Assembly: GCF_003363715.1 (NCBI RefSeq)
Contig: NZ_QREV01000005.1
Location: 107,095-171,094, forward strand
Reading direction: 5' to 3'
DNA length: 64,000 nt
Source: Parabacteroides acidifaciens
Lineage (GTDB): Bacteria > Bacteroidota > Bacteroidia > Bacteroidales > Tannerellaceae
A program made the position numbers and the translations under genes. Of the stretch, positions 17,541 to 25,397 are shown piece after piece; within the stretch, counting starts at the first letter, position 1, and each line of letters begins with the position of its first letter. The notes under the pieces are model-generated. The model was given only the letters and a program-made list of their open reading frames with translations, ran no database searches and had not been told where the DNA came from.

Positions 17541-17653
17541 TTACCGGACGCAGACGGGCGCAGATTACGCAGAGGAACGCAGACTTATTTTTCTTTTAAA
17601 ACAATAAATGATCTGCGTTCGTCTGCGTCGTCTGCGGAATCTGCGTCCGGTAA
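17541..17653. repeat. Large inverted repeat of ACGCAGA units
   Basis: Left arm 17541-17584 and right arm 17611-17653 are imperfect reverse complements. Their outer ends (TTACCGGACGCAGA and its complement) match exactly, and the loop is 26 bases. Each arm contains several copies of CGCAGA spaced about one turn apart. It lies between the start region of the efflux operon and the end of the chromate-transporter operon, and contains no gene. Confidence 0.85.
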
Positions 17654-17667
17654 TACTATTTTAATAT

Positions 17668-18219
17668 TTACCAATAGAGGGCAATCCCGGCAATACCTGC
17701 TAAAATGATCATCAGGATAGGGTTGATCTTGAACTTCCAGGTCAGGATAAAGGCTGCGCCGAATATCAGGAAGCTCTTATAGTCGATGAAGTTTTCGCTG
17801 TTCATCAGCAGCAAGGCTGCCGCCGCAATCAGGCCGACCGTTGCCGGGCGAAGTCCGTAGAAAGCGGCAGAGACATATTTATTATTCCGGAACTTGGCGA
17901 AGGCGTACGAGATAGCCAATACCAACAGGAAAGAAGGAAGGCAAACGGCGAAAGTCGTCAGGCAGGACCCTAAGATTGCCATTCCCGGTGAATAGCCGGC
18001 ATTATGGATCGCCGTATATCCTATATAGGTAGCACTGTTGATCCCGATCGGTCCCGGTGTCATCTGCGAGATTGCCACGATATCCGTAAACTCCTGCGAG
18101 GAAATCCACCCGTAACGGTCTACCACGTCCGCCTGGATCAGGGAGAGCATGGCATAGCCACCGCCAAAGCCGAATATTCCGATTTTCAGATATACGTAAA
18201 ACAGTTGCAACCAGATCAT
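17668..18219 (-). CDS. Chromate transporter half-protein (ChrA family), second gene
   Basis: 183 residues with five or six hydrophobic helices and the CHR-domain signature FGGGYAMLSLIQADVVDRYGWIS near the N-terminus, then QMTPGPIGINSATYIGY. Many bacteria encode two short CHR proteins that pair in antiparallel fashion to make the transporter. It starts one base after the stop of the other half. The natural substrate may be chromate, sulfate or another anion. It ends close to the ACGCAGA inverted repeat. Confidence 0.9.
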   Translation of the reverse strand: MIWLQLFYVYLKIGIFGFGGGYAMLSLIQADVVDRYGWISSQEFTDIVAISQMTPGPIGINSATYIGYTAIHNAGYSPGMAILGSCLTTFAVCLPSFLLVLAISYAFAKFRNNKYVSAAFYGLRPATVGLIAAAALLLMNSENFIDYKSFLIFGAAFILTWKFKINPILMIILAGIAGIALYW

Positions 18220-18220
18220 A

Positions 18221-18751
18221 TCAGTCTTTCTTTATTTTCAGTCCGTAAATAAGTCCCCCTACAATGGCCGCCACGATAATCCATACCGGAGACAGGCCGC
18301 CCTGCCAGATCAGTAGCGCCGCCGCAATAGGAATAATCAGCTCTTTGTAGCTCATCTTGATGGAGCGCGCCGTTGTCAGACAGGGCACGGCAATCAGCGC
18401 CACAACAGCCGGGCGCAGTCCTTTGAACGCTTTCTCCACCCATACATTGTCCTGTACGTGTGTAAAGAACAGCGCAATCGCTAATATAATAAAGAAGGAA
18501 GGGAGTATGCTTCCCAAGGCGCAGACAACGCCTCCCGGCACTTTCTTCAGCTTATAACCGACAAAGATGGAGATGTTTACCGCAAATATCCCGGGCAGCG
18601 ACTGGGCGACGGAGAAAAGATCGACAAAGTCTTCTTTCGAAAGCCACCCTTTATCCACCACCTCCCGTTGGATCAGGGGAAGCATCGCATATCCTCCCCC
18701 AATGGTAAAAGTCCCTATCTTTACAAATGTCAGAAATAGTGTCCAGTACAT
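18221..18751 (-). CDS. Chromate transporter half-protein (ChrA family), first gene
   Basis: About 176 residues from ATG 18751; a TTG three codons upstream opens the frame but would overlap the antitoxin gene. The CHR signature IGGGYAMLPLIQREVVDKGW is followed by AQSLPGIFAVNISIFVGYKL. It is the partner of the next gene. Only one base separates the antitoxin stop from this ATG, so the transporter may be read through from the toxin-antitoxin promoter. Confidence 0.9.
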   Translation of the reverse strand: MYWTLFLTFVKIGTFTIGGGYAMLPLIQREVVDKGWLSKEDFVDLFSVAQSLPGIFAVNISIFVGYKLKKVPGGVVCALGSILPSFFIILAIALFFTHVQDNVWVEKAFKGLRPAVVALIAVPCLTTARSIKMSYKELIIPIAAALLIWQGGLSPVWIIVAAIVGGLIYGLKIKKD

Positions 18752-18752
18752 T

Positions 18753-19043
18753 TTATACAAATTGAATATCGAAGTTTATTTTACCCCCGAGAGCCTCAAC
18801 TAATTGGACAATAGTGGAGATTGTCAGATTGCGCCCCTTCTCAATCCTGGAAATCTGTGTTTTATCTTTGCCTACCAACTCTGCAAGTTGGGCTTGTGTC
18901 ATATTTTTACGGATACGCATTTCTTTTAACTTGGAAGCAATGATTTCTGCCTTCAATTCAGCTTCAAACTTATCCCGTTCGGTGGTCCCTTTTTTACCGA
19001 TGAATTCGTTTAATAGTTCGCTATGTGATGTCAACTTATTCAT
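18753..19043 (-). CDS. XRE-family antitoxin (HigA-like)
   Basis: 96 residues. The helix-turn-helix is at about 38-90 (MRIRKNMTQAQLAELVGKDKT then QISRIEKGRNLTIST), preceded by an N-terminal stretch likely to bind the toxin. It overlaps the toxin gene by 8 bases in the toxin-first order typical of HigBA. It should neutralise the toxin and repress the shared promoter at 19385-19392. Confidence 0.9.
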   Translation of the reverse strand: MNKLTSHSELLNEFIGKKGTTERDKFEAELKAEIIASKLKEMRIRKNMTQAQLAELVGKDKTQISRIEKGRNLTISTIVQLVEALGGKINFDIQFV

Positions 19044-19368
19044 TGTTGTTAAAATATTTTTTTCTTAACTCTTTTGCATGCTCCAATTCGGAGAGAGGTG
19101 TTTTACCGCTCTTCTTAATAAAACCATGTGTACAAACGACGACTGTTTCAGATGCAGAATCCCAAAATGCAAGTAGCCTATAATAAGTTTTGTTATATAG
19201 CGTCCTGAATTCCCATATATCTTCGTCCAGCTTTTTGAATAGCTCAATATCTCTAATATATTGTGTTTTGGATATATTGTATAAGATTTTCAATCTTGCT
19301 TTACTATCCAAAGAACGAAGAAAGGCTTCAGCCTCTTGCATATATATTACATCTTCATAGTATTTCAT
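19036..19368 (-). CDS. RelE/HigB-like toxin (phage-derived Gp49-like family)
   Basis: 110 residues of the Gp49-like family (PF05973). The central IWEFRTLYNKTYYRLLAFW and VVVCTHGFIKKSGKTPLSELEHA motifs are characteristic. These toxins cut mRNA on the ribosome; the conserved basic and aromatic residues (R, K of GFIKKSGKTP) are present, so it looks intact. First gene of a two-gene operon with the XRE antitoxin. Confidence 0.9.
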   Translation of the reverse strand: MKYYEDVIYMQEAEAFLRSLDSKARLKILYNISKTQYIRDIELFKKLDEDIWEFRTLYNKTYYRLLAFWDSASETVVVCTHGFIKKSGKTPLSELEHAKELRKKYFNNNE

Positions 19369-19384
19369 AATATCATGGTTTGTA

Positions 19385-19392
19385 CAAAGATA
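19385..19392 (-). promoter_or_regulatory. -7 box (TATCTTTG) of the toxin-antitoxin operon
   Basis: TATCTTTG on the minus strand, 16 bases before the toxin ATG. This implies a very short leader. Confidence 0.6.
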
Positions 19393-19418
19393 AGGTTAAT
19401 TGTTATATAATACAACTT

Positions 19419-21011
19419 TTATCGTCCCAACTCCTTTTCGTACCGCTGTTCGTCATTGATGAGGCGCAAGGCTTCCTGATAGCTTTCGTTGTCGTCGTTG
19501 ATGACTTGGAAGTACTCGGCCATGTCATACAGGTCGCGGGCTATCAAAGCTTTGATCTGGAGCATGATCAGCGGTTTGGAACGGTTGTATTGTTCTTCGT
19601 TGAACTCGATCTTATTTTCTTTCGCCAATGAGATCAGTTCCTGCATCATCTCTTCCGTAACATTGAAGTTCTGCTTGTATTGGGCGAACTTCGGGTATTT
19701 CTTGTTCAACTCGGCACGATGGCGGTCCAGGTAATTCATGGCGATGCGGTTCACCAATCCGGCAGCCACCACACTACGGTGGTAATCGGTATAGCGGGAA
19801 GTGTCGACCGGAATAAAGACATCCGGCATGATACCGCCGCCGCCGTAAACAATACGCTTTGTCTCTAATGTGTTGTACTTCATCGAGTCGGGGAAATGGA
19901 TGCTGTCCGCACTCATCAGCTCGCCCCGGTTGTAGCGGTCGATCAGGTCGTGATTATACTGTTCCTGGTTACCGTTTACATACGGTTTCTGGATGGAACG
20001 GCCTGTCGGTGTGTAGTAACGGGCGACAGTCAGACGGATCATCGAACCGTCAGGCATCGGGATCGGTTTCTGCACCAACCCTTTTCCAAACGTCCGGCGA
20101 CCGAGAACTACGCCACGGTCCCAGTCCTGTATCGCTCCGGAAAGGATCTCACTGGCGGAAGCGGATGTCTCGTCCACCAATACGACCAAACGTCCTTCCT
20201 CGAAACCACCGCGAGCCGTCGATTTGGCTTCTTCACGCGGTTGTTTGTTCCCTTCTGTATATACGATCAGTTTATCTTTACCTAAAAACTCATCCGCCAG
20301 GTCGATGGCTATGTTCAGATAACCGCCGCCATTACCCTGCAGGTCGAGAATCAGGTTTTTCATTCCCTGCTTTTTCAGTTTCTCCAATGCTTCCTTAAAT
20401 TCGTCGGCAGAAGAGGCCGCAAAACGGTTCAGTTTGATATATCCCGTAGTCTTATCCGCCATGTATGCAGCGTCTAAGCTGTACACGGGTATCTTTCCGC
20501 GAATGATCCTGAACTCGATCAGGTCCGGCACGCCATTACGCAAAACCTTTACGCGGACTTCCGTATTTTTTGGACCGCGAAGGCGCTTCATCACATCCGT
20601 ATTCTTCATCTTGACACCGGCAATCAGCGTATCGTCTACCATGATGATACGGTCGCCTGCCATCAAACCCACCTTTTCCGAAGGACCGCCGGGGATTACC
20701 TGGATCACATATAAGGTATCCGTCAGCATATTGAACTGGATACCGATCCCGTCGAAGTTACCCTGCAACGGCTCTGTCATCTCCTTTGTCTCTTCCGGGT
20801 CCGTATAGGTAGAGTGGGGGTCCAGTTTCTCCAACATGCCTACAATAGCATCTTCCACCAGTTTTGTTTCACTTGTAGAATCCACATACAAATTGGAGAT
20901 GGCATACAGAGCCAACTGAAGCTTGCGGGCATCCACGTTGTTACCACGCTGTGCCGACATCGAAGCAGCAAAAACACTCAATATAAGGAGTGGCAGGATA
21001 ATTTTTTTCAT
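19419..21011 (-). CDS. C-terminal processing protease, family S41
   Basis: 530 residues. A signal peptide (1-20, LLILSVFAASMSA) is followed by a helical region, a PDZ domain (about 78-165, GNFDGIGIQFNML to VLRNG) and the S41 protease domain. The Ser-Lys dyad is S287 in ETSASASEIL and K310 in RRTFGKGLVQ. A helical C-terminal extension follows. It acts in the periplasm on protein C-termini or lipoproteins. It lies 12 bases after coaD in a run parE-coaD-ctp. Confidence 0.94.
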   Translation of the reverse strand: MKKIILPLLILSVFAASMSAQRGNNVDARKLQLALYAISNLYVDSTSETKLVEDAIVGMLEKLDPHSTYTDPEETKEMTEPLQGNFDGIGIQFNMLTDTLYVIQVIPGGPSEKVGLMAGDRIIMVDDTLIAGVKMKNTDVMKRLRGPKNTEVRVKVLRNGVPDLIEFRIIRGKIPVYSLDAAYMADKTTGYIKLNRFAASSADEFKEALEKLKKQGMKNLILDLQGNGGGYLNIAIDLADEFLGKDKLIVYTEGNKQPREEAKSTARGGFEEGRLVVLVDETSASASEILSGAIQDWDRGVVLGRRTFGKGLVQKPIPMPDGSMIRLTVARYYTPTGRSIQKPYVNGNQEQYNHDLIDRYNRGELMSADSIHFPDSMKYNTLETKRIVYGGGGIMPDVFIPVDTSRYTDYHRSVVAAGLVNRIAMNYLDRHRAELNKKYPKFAQYKQNFNVTEEMMQELISLAKENKIEFNEEQYNRSKPLIMLQIKALIARDLYDMAEYFQVINDDNESYQEALRLINDEQRYEKELGR

Positions 21012-21023
21012 TGTTCTAATTTA

Positions 21024-21485
21024 TTAATAAAGGTTTGTCCCTTTCGGCACAAACTGGGAAATATCTTTGCCATACCGCAACAATTCCCGCACGATGCTGG
21101 AACTGATATGCGTATGTTCCGGTTCCGTAAAGAGAATGAACGTCTCGATACCGCTCAACTTCCGGTTTACGTCGGCAATGCTCTTTTCATATTCGAAATC
21201 GTTCACCGTACGGATACCGCGCAGGATAAACCCTGCTTTCATCTGTTGGGCGAAATCGACCGTCAGCGAATCGTACGACATGACCTGCACGCGCGGTTCA
21301 TCCTTGTATAACTCCCGGATCGCCTCCAATCGTTTCTCCAAGGAGAAATGAGTCTGTTTCGTGTCGTTGATACCGATAGAAATAATAATCTCATCCACCA
21401 ACTCGAGCCCGCGGCTTACCAATGACTCATGACCGATCGTAAACGGGTCGAACGTCCCGGGAAAAAGAGCAATTCGTTTTGCCAT
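21024..21485 (-). CDS. coaD: Pantetheine-phosphate adenylyltransferase
   Basis: About 153 residues from ATG 21485, which gives [19 protein letters not shown] with the T/HxGH nucleotidyltransferase motif. The conserved [11 protein letters not shown], and [13 protein letters not shown] near the end, complete the active site. It joins 4'-phosphopantetheine with ATP to make dephospho-CoA. The frame opens six codons upstream at a TTG that overlaps parE, which is unlikely. It sits 14 bases after parE. Confidence 0.96.
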   Translation of the reverse strand: MAKRIALFPGTFDPFTIGHESLVSRGLELVDEIIISIGINDTKQTHFSLEKRLEAIRELYKDEPRVQVMSYDSLTVDFAQQMKAGFILRGIRTVNDFEYEKSIADVNRKLSGIETFILFTEPEHTHISSSIVRELLRYGKDISQFVPKGTNLY

Positions 21486-21499
21486 ATTCTCTTTCATTT

Positions 21500-23365
21500 T
21501 CAATTAACCACGTCTTCTTCTACAACCAGATTGTCGATGATAAAGTTCTGTCGTTCCATGGTGTTCTTGCCCATATAGAACTCCAGCATATCTTTCACGA
21601 GGTCTTCCTTCTTCATCGTTACCGGGTCCAGGCGGATATCCTTTCCGATAAAATGCTTGAACTCGTCCGGCGAAATCTCTCCGAGACCTTTGAATCGGGT
21701 GATTTCTGCATTCTTTCCTGCGGCAGCAATCGCATTCAGGCGTTCCTCTTCACTGTAGCAATACCAGGTTTTCTGTTTATTGCGCACACGGAACAGCGGC
21801 GTTTGCAGGATATAGACATGATTGCGTTTGATCAGGTCCGGGAAGAACTGCAGGAAGAACGTGATCAGCAACAGGCGGATATGCATACCGTCCACATCGG
21901 CATCGGTCGCAATGATTACCTTATTATATCGTAAACCTTCCAACCCGTCCTCGATATTCAACGCCGCCTGAAGCAGGTTGAACTCTTCGTTCTCATAAAC
22001 AATCTTCTTGGTCAGCCCATAGCTGTTAAGCGGTTTACCGCGAAGGCTGAATACCGCCTGTAAATTCGGATCGCGGCTCTTTGTGATCGAACCGCTTGCC
22101 GAGTCACCCTCGGTGATGAAGATGCAACTGTCTTCCAGGTTATCCCCTTTCGTGTCATTCAGGTGAATGCGGCAATCGCGCAGTTTCTTATTATGCAGGT
22201 TCGCTTTTTTGGCACGTTCACGGGCCAGTTTCGTAACGCCGGCAATCGCTTTACGTTCCTTTTCCGACTCCTGTATCTTGCGGAGCAAAGCATCCGAAGT
22301 CTCTGCGTTCTTGTGCAGGTAGTTATCCAGTTCCTTCTTGATGAAATCCCCGATAAACTTACCGACCGAAGGACCCTCCGGCCCCATATCTTTTGATCCA
22401 AGCTTGGTCTTGGTCTGGCTTTCGAACACCGGCTCTTCCACCTTGATACTGATGGCGGCTACTACACCGGCACGGATATCCGAATATTCGAAATTCTTGT
22501 TGTAATATTCCTTTATCACACGTCCCAACGCTTCGCGGAAAGCCGAGAGGTGCGTACCGCCCTGTGTCGTATGCTGTCCGTTGACGAACGAGTAATATTC
22601 TTCCCCGTACTGGTTGCTGTGCGTGATTACGACCTCTATGTCTTCCCCTTTCAGATGGATGATCGGGTATAAAGGTTCGGTCGTCATGTTCTCGTTCAGC
22701 AAGTCCACCAGACCGTTGCGGGAATGGAACTTCTTGCCGTTAAAGATGATTGTCAATCCGGAGTTCAGGAACACATAGTTCTTCAGCAGGCTCTCGATGT
22801 ACTCGTCCTTGTACTGGTAATCCTTGAATATCTCTTTGTCCGGAATAAAATAAGTCAGCGTGCCGTTCGGCTCTTCCGTCGGGCAGATAGGAGCGTCTTC
22901 CGTCACGATCGCTTTGCTGTATTCCACCCGCTTGCATTCGCCGTCGCGGTGGCTGGTGATCAGGAAATAGCTGCTTAAGGCATTCACCGCCTTGATACCG
23001 ACACCGTTCAGACCGACCGACTTCTTGAAAGCCTTGCTGTCGTATTTGGCTCCGGTATTCATCTTGCTGGAGACGTCGACCACCTTGCCTAACGGAACCC
23101 CGCGGCCATAGTCGCGTACGGAGACGGTGCCTTCTTCAACGGTCACTTCTATGGTTTTACCGTACCCCATCATGTATTCGTCGATGGAGTTGTCCAGCAC
23201 CTCTTTCAGCAATACATAAATACCATCATCGGCATAACTACCATCCCCTAACTTTCCGATATACATACCGGGGCGGCGACGGATATGTTCCATCCAGTCA
23301 AGCGTCTTGATGTCATCATCATCGTACGCTGTCGGCTGTTGCATTGTTGAATTCAGTTCGTCCAT
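21500..23365 (-). CDS. parE: DNA topoisomerase IV subunit B
   Basis: 621 residues, the length of ParE rather than GyrB. The GHKL ATPase N-terminus has [15 protein letters not shown] (Mg/ATP) and [11 protein letters not shown]. The transducer domain, then TOPRIM with [11 protein letters not shown] and [16 protein letters not shown] (metal acidic residues), and the C-terminal ParC-binding part follow. It relaxes and decatenates DNA with ParC, which is not in the window. parE-coaD-ctp is a compact run with a 3-base gap to the upstream gene. Confidence 0.93.
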   Translation of the reverse strand: MDELNSTMQQPTAYDDDDIKTLDWMEHIRRRPGMYIGKLGDGSYADDGIYVLLKEVLDNSIDEYMMGYGKTIEVTVEEGTVSVRDYGRGVPLGKVVDVSSKMNTGAKYDSKAFKKSVGLNGVGIKAVNALSSYFLITSHRDGECKRVEYSKAIVTEDAPICPTEEPNGTLTYFIPDKEIFKDYQYKDEYIESLLKNYVFLNSGLTIIFNGKKFHSRNGLVDLLNENMTTEPLYPIIHLKGEDIEVVITHSNQYGEEYYSFVNGQHTTQGGTHLSAFREALGRVIKEYYNKNFEYSDIRAGVVAAISIKVEEPVFESQTKTKLGSKDMGPEGPSVGKFIGDFIKKELDNYLHKNAETSDALLRKIQESEKERKAIAGVTKLARERAKKANLHNKKLRDCRIHLNDTKGDNLEDSCIFITEGDSASGSITKSRDPNLQAVFSLRGKPLNSYGLTKKIVYENEEFNLLQAALNIEDGLEGLRYNKVIIATDADVDGMHIRLLLITFFLQFFPDLIKRNHVYILQTPLFRVRNKQKTWYCYSEEERLNAIAAAGKNAEITRFKGLGEISPDEFKHFIGKDIRLDPVTMKKEDLVKDMLEFYMGKNTMERQNFIIDNLVVEEDVVN

Positions 23366-23368
23366 AGA

Positions 23369-24496
23369 TTATAATTGTTTTATAAAAGCTCTTCTTGTTT
23401 TATGATGTTCACGTTTGAAATAATCCCATTGTGCCTGTACCGCATTGTTTGTTTCCAACTCCGGATTACTTTCAGCGTAAACAGCTCCTACACTCTTATA
23501 TACCGGGATCAGGTCGTTAAACAACAACGCGTTTACTCCCTTGCTCTGGTACTCCGGCAAAACGCCGGTCAGATACAAATCGATTACTTTCGGCTTGCTC
23601 TTCAACGCCTTCAGCAGATAAATCCAGCCGAAGGGGAAAAGATGCCCTTTCGCTTTCTGCATCGCCTTGGACAGGTTAGGCAGCGAAATACCGAAACCGA
23701 CCACTACGTCATCTTCCTCACGGACGATGAGCGTAACCAGGTCATACCGGAGCATCGGTATGTACGTGGCGAGATAAAAATCGATCTGTTTCTGGGTGAG
23801 CCGTGCAAACCCGTACAGAGGTGCATACGACTCGTTCAGGGTCTGAAATACTTTCTGCGCATAAGGCATGATCGCCTTGGCATTCTTGAACTTCATCACC
23901 TTCAGCCCATACTTTTTCTTTACGATCTCTCCGATACGCAAATGTTTTTCCGGCACTCCCTCCGGAATATATATCTTGAACTCGTGCCAATCCTGATCTT
24001 TCGTATATCCCATACGCTCCATCTGTTTCGGATAGTACGGATAATTATAGATCGTCGCCATTGTCCCGAGCTGATCAAATCCTTCTATCAGCATCCCTTC
24101 GTGGTCCATATCCGTGAATCCCATCGGTCCGTGTATCTCCGCCATGCCTTGTTCACGCGCCCATTTCTCGACAGCGTTGAATAAAGCATCGACCACCTCC
24201 ACATCGTCGATAAAATCGACAAACCCGAAACGGGCTCTCTTCTGGTTCCATGTTTCATTACTTCGGCGATTAACCATCCCCGCAATACGTCCCACAACTT
24301 TTCCGTCTTTGTAAGCCAGAAAATAGATTGCATCACACACTTCGAACGCCGGATTCTTCTTTTTATCCAACGTCACCATCTCTTCTTCTATTAGTCCTGG
24401 CACATGATACGGGTTGCCTTTGTATAATTCGATATTGAATTTTACGAATTTCTTAAGTTCCTTCTTACTGGTAACTTCTCTAATTTCTACGCCCAT
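23369..24496 (-). CDS. GNAT-like acetyltransferase-fold protein of unknown substrate
   Basis: 375 residues. An N-terminal segment (EIREVTSKKELKKFVKFNIELYKGNPYHVP) is followed by a split GNAT fold: YKDGKVVGRIAGMVNRRSNE at about 62-82, then a C-terminal half with GFGISLPNLSKAM and YLTGVLPEYQSKGVNALLF, which resembles an acetyl-CoA loop. Homologues are widespread in Bacteroidetes as uncharacterised N-acetyltransferases. It is probably the first gene of the parE run, divergent from the polysaccharide locus across 901 bases. Confidence 0.75.
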   Translation of the reverse strand: MGVEIREVTSKKELKKFVKFNIELYKGNPYHVPGLIEEEMVTLDKKKNPAFEVCDAIYFLAYKDGKVVGRIAGMVNRRSNETWNQKRARFGFVDFIDDVEVVDALFNAVEKWAREQGMAEIHGPMGFTDMDHEGMLIEGFDQLGTMATIYNYPYYPKQMERMGYTKDQDWHEFKIYIPEGVPEKHLRIGEIVKKKYGLKVMKFKNAKAIMPYAQKVFQTLNESYAPLYGFARLTQKQIDFYLATYIPMLRYDLVTLIVREEDDVVVGFGISLPNLSKAMQKAKGHLFPFGWIYLLKALKSKPKVIDLYLTGVLPEYQSKGVNALLFNDLIPVYKSVGAVYAESNPELETNNAVQAQWDYFKREHHKTRRAFIKQL

Positions 24497-24674
24497 CAGT
24501 CATTTAGTTTGAACGGCAAATTTACACAATTAATTCATTTTAGACGTTAGTTGGTGATAAGAAATTGTTTAGGGGGTGGTTTACATGGGCGAGAGAAAGG
24601 CTTGTTATGCTTGTAAAAGTAGGATTTTGCTTATATTTTGGCTTTCTGTATTGAAAGAGATAAATGGCGAAATT

Positions 24675-24690
24675 ACAATAACCCCCTTTT
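24675..24690 (+). repeat. 16-base direct repeat, copy 1
   Basis: ACAATAACCCCCTTTT, identical to 25171-25186, 496 bases apart. Copy 2 overlaps the end of structured element A; copy 1 stands alone upstream of it. Confidence 0.85.
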
Positions 24691-24957
24691 CCCGGCATTT
24701 TTCTATTTCATCTGAAATCTTGATCAATTTTGAACTGACTTTTTTCACTGTTTTAGCCTGTTCTACTGACAATAGATAAAATGAGGTGCGCAGCCCATTC
24801 TAAGAAACGTGCAAATTGATTACCGGAAACCGGAAACACCGACAAAGTGATAAAGCTTAACTCCCGGAGAATCGAATATTTGAAAATAAAATGGACGGCG
24901 TTCCGAATATCCCAAGGAAATTCAGGTGCATTTTTGCCCTTAAGACGGTCCTCTTTT

Positions 24958-25177
24958 CAATTACGACCGTCCAAATCACCATTACGACCGTGCTAATCTT
25001 CGCGAGGTGCCGAGTGCACTGCCTATTAGCACGGTCGTAATGGCAAAGAGGACGGTCGTAATTGCTGGAAACACTCAAAAAAGGCGAAAAAGTCCCTTTT
25101 TGAGGTCGAAAAAACGGATTAACATTTGTTTTGTTTCGGACGTCATTCGGACCGGAAAAATGCGTTTTATACAATAA
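24958..25177 (+). repeat. Structured inverted element, copy A
   Basis: Positions 24971-25177 match the reverse complement of 63794-64000 with no gap and about 22 differences. Structure: outer arms 24958-24972 and 25050-25064 (15 of 15 complementary), inner arms 24979-24997 and 25025-25043 (19 of 19), a 27-base loop containing the palindrome AGTGCACT, then a second hairpin with arms 25074-25081 and 25097-25104. The outer and inner arms share the word ATTACGACCGT. It ends about 220 bases before ugd. No open frame explains it. Confidence 0.9.
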
Positions 25178-25186
25178 CCCCCTTTT
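25171..25186 (+). repeat. 16-base direct repeat, copy 2
   Basis: ACAATAACCCCCTTTT, identical to 24675-24690. It begins inside the conserved end of element A (ACAATAA) and runs past it. Confidence 0.85.
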
Positions 25187-25290
25187 GGGACAACGGATAA
25201 TTATCCCGAACTATAATTTGTACGCTTAACGTGGAATATGTCAATTTGTACAAAAACTAAATTTTAAGGTGTACAATGGTTCCAATTTCT

Positions 25291-25298
25291 TATCTTTG
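25291..25298 (+). promoter_or_regulatory. ugd: -7 box (TATCTTTG) of ugd and the polysaccharide locus
   Basis: TATCTTTG fits TAnnTTTG. No clear TTTG stands at the usual -33 distance, which could mean that activation is needed. The leader to the ugd ATG is about 95 bases. Confidence 0.6.
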
Positions 25299-25305
25299 TG
25301 GCGTT

Positions 25306-25334
25306 TTCGTCGTTCCCAGTATGGGAGTGACGAA
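25306..25334 (+). promoter_or_regulatory. 5'-terminal hairpin in the ugd leader
   Basis: A 13-bp stem (arms 25306-25318 and 25322-25334, two G-U pairs) with loop GTA begins a few bases after the expected transcription start. About 60 bases of unstructured leader follow. It may protect the mRNA or be a signal for processive antitermination; UpxY-type factors act on capsule-operon leaders in Bacteroides, but no such gene is in the window. Confidence 0.55.
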
Positions 25335-25397
25335 CCTTTGTGTGTCCGAAACCCTGTTGGTGGCACGTAATCGTAACTTTTATTTGATTATAAAATC

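Larger units (their letters stand above)
24497..25397. other. 901-base non-coding region between the GNAT gene and ugd
   Basis: No convincing gene is present; the 67-codon frame at 24576-24779 lacks a domain or ribosome site. The region holds two copies of a 16-base direct repeat (24675 and 25171), structured element copy A (24958-25177), a palindrome GGATAATTATCC (25195-25206), a palindrome TTTGTACAAA (25245-25254), the ugd promoter and a structured leader. Confidence 0.8.

Noticed and set aside
24576..24779. 67-codon frame upstream of ugd
   Set aside because: No ribosome site, no recognisable domain, and the region is filled with repeats and promoter elements.
24958..25177. Insertion sequence
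   Set aside because: No transposase frame is found in or next to either copy, and the element's palindromes are internal rather than terminal inverted repeats. A non-autonomous element remains possible.
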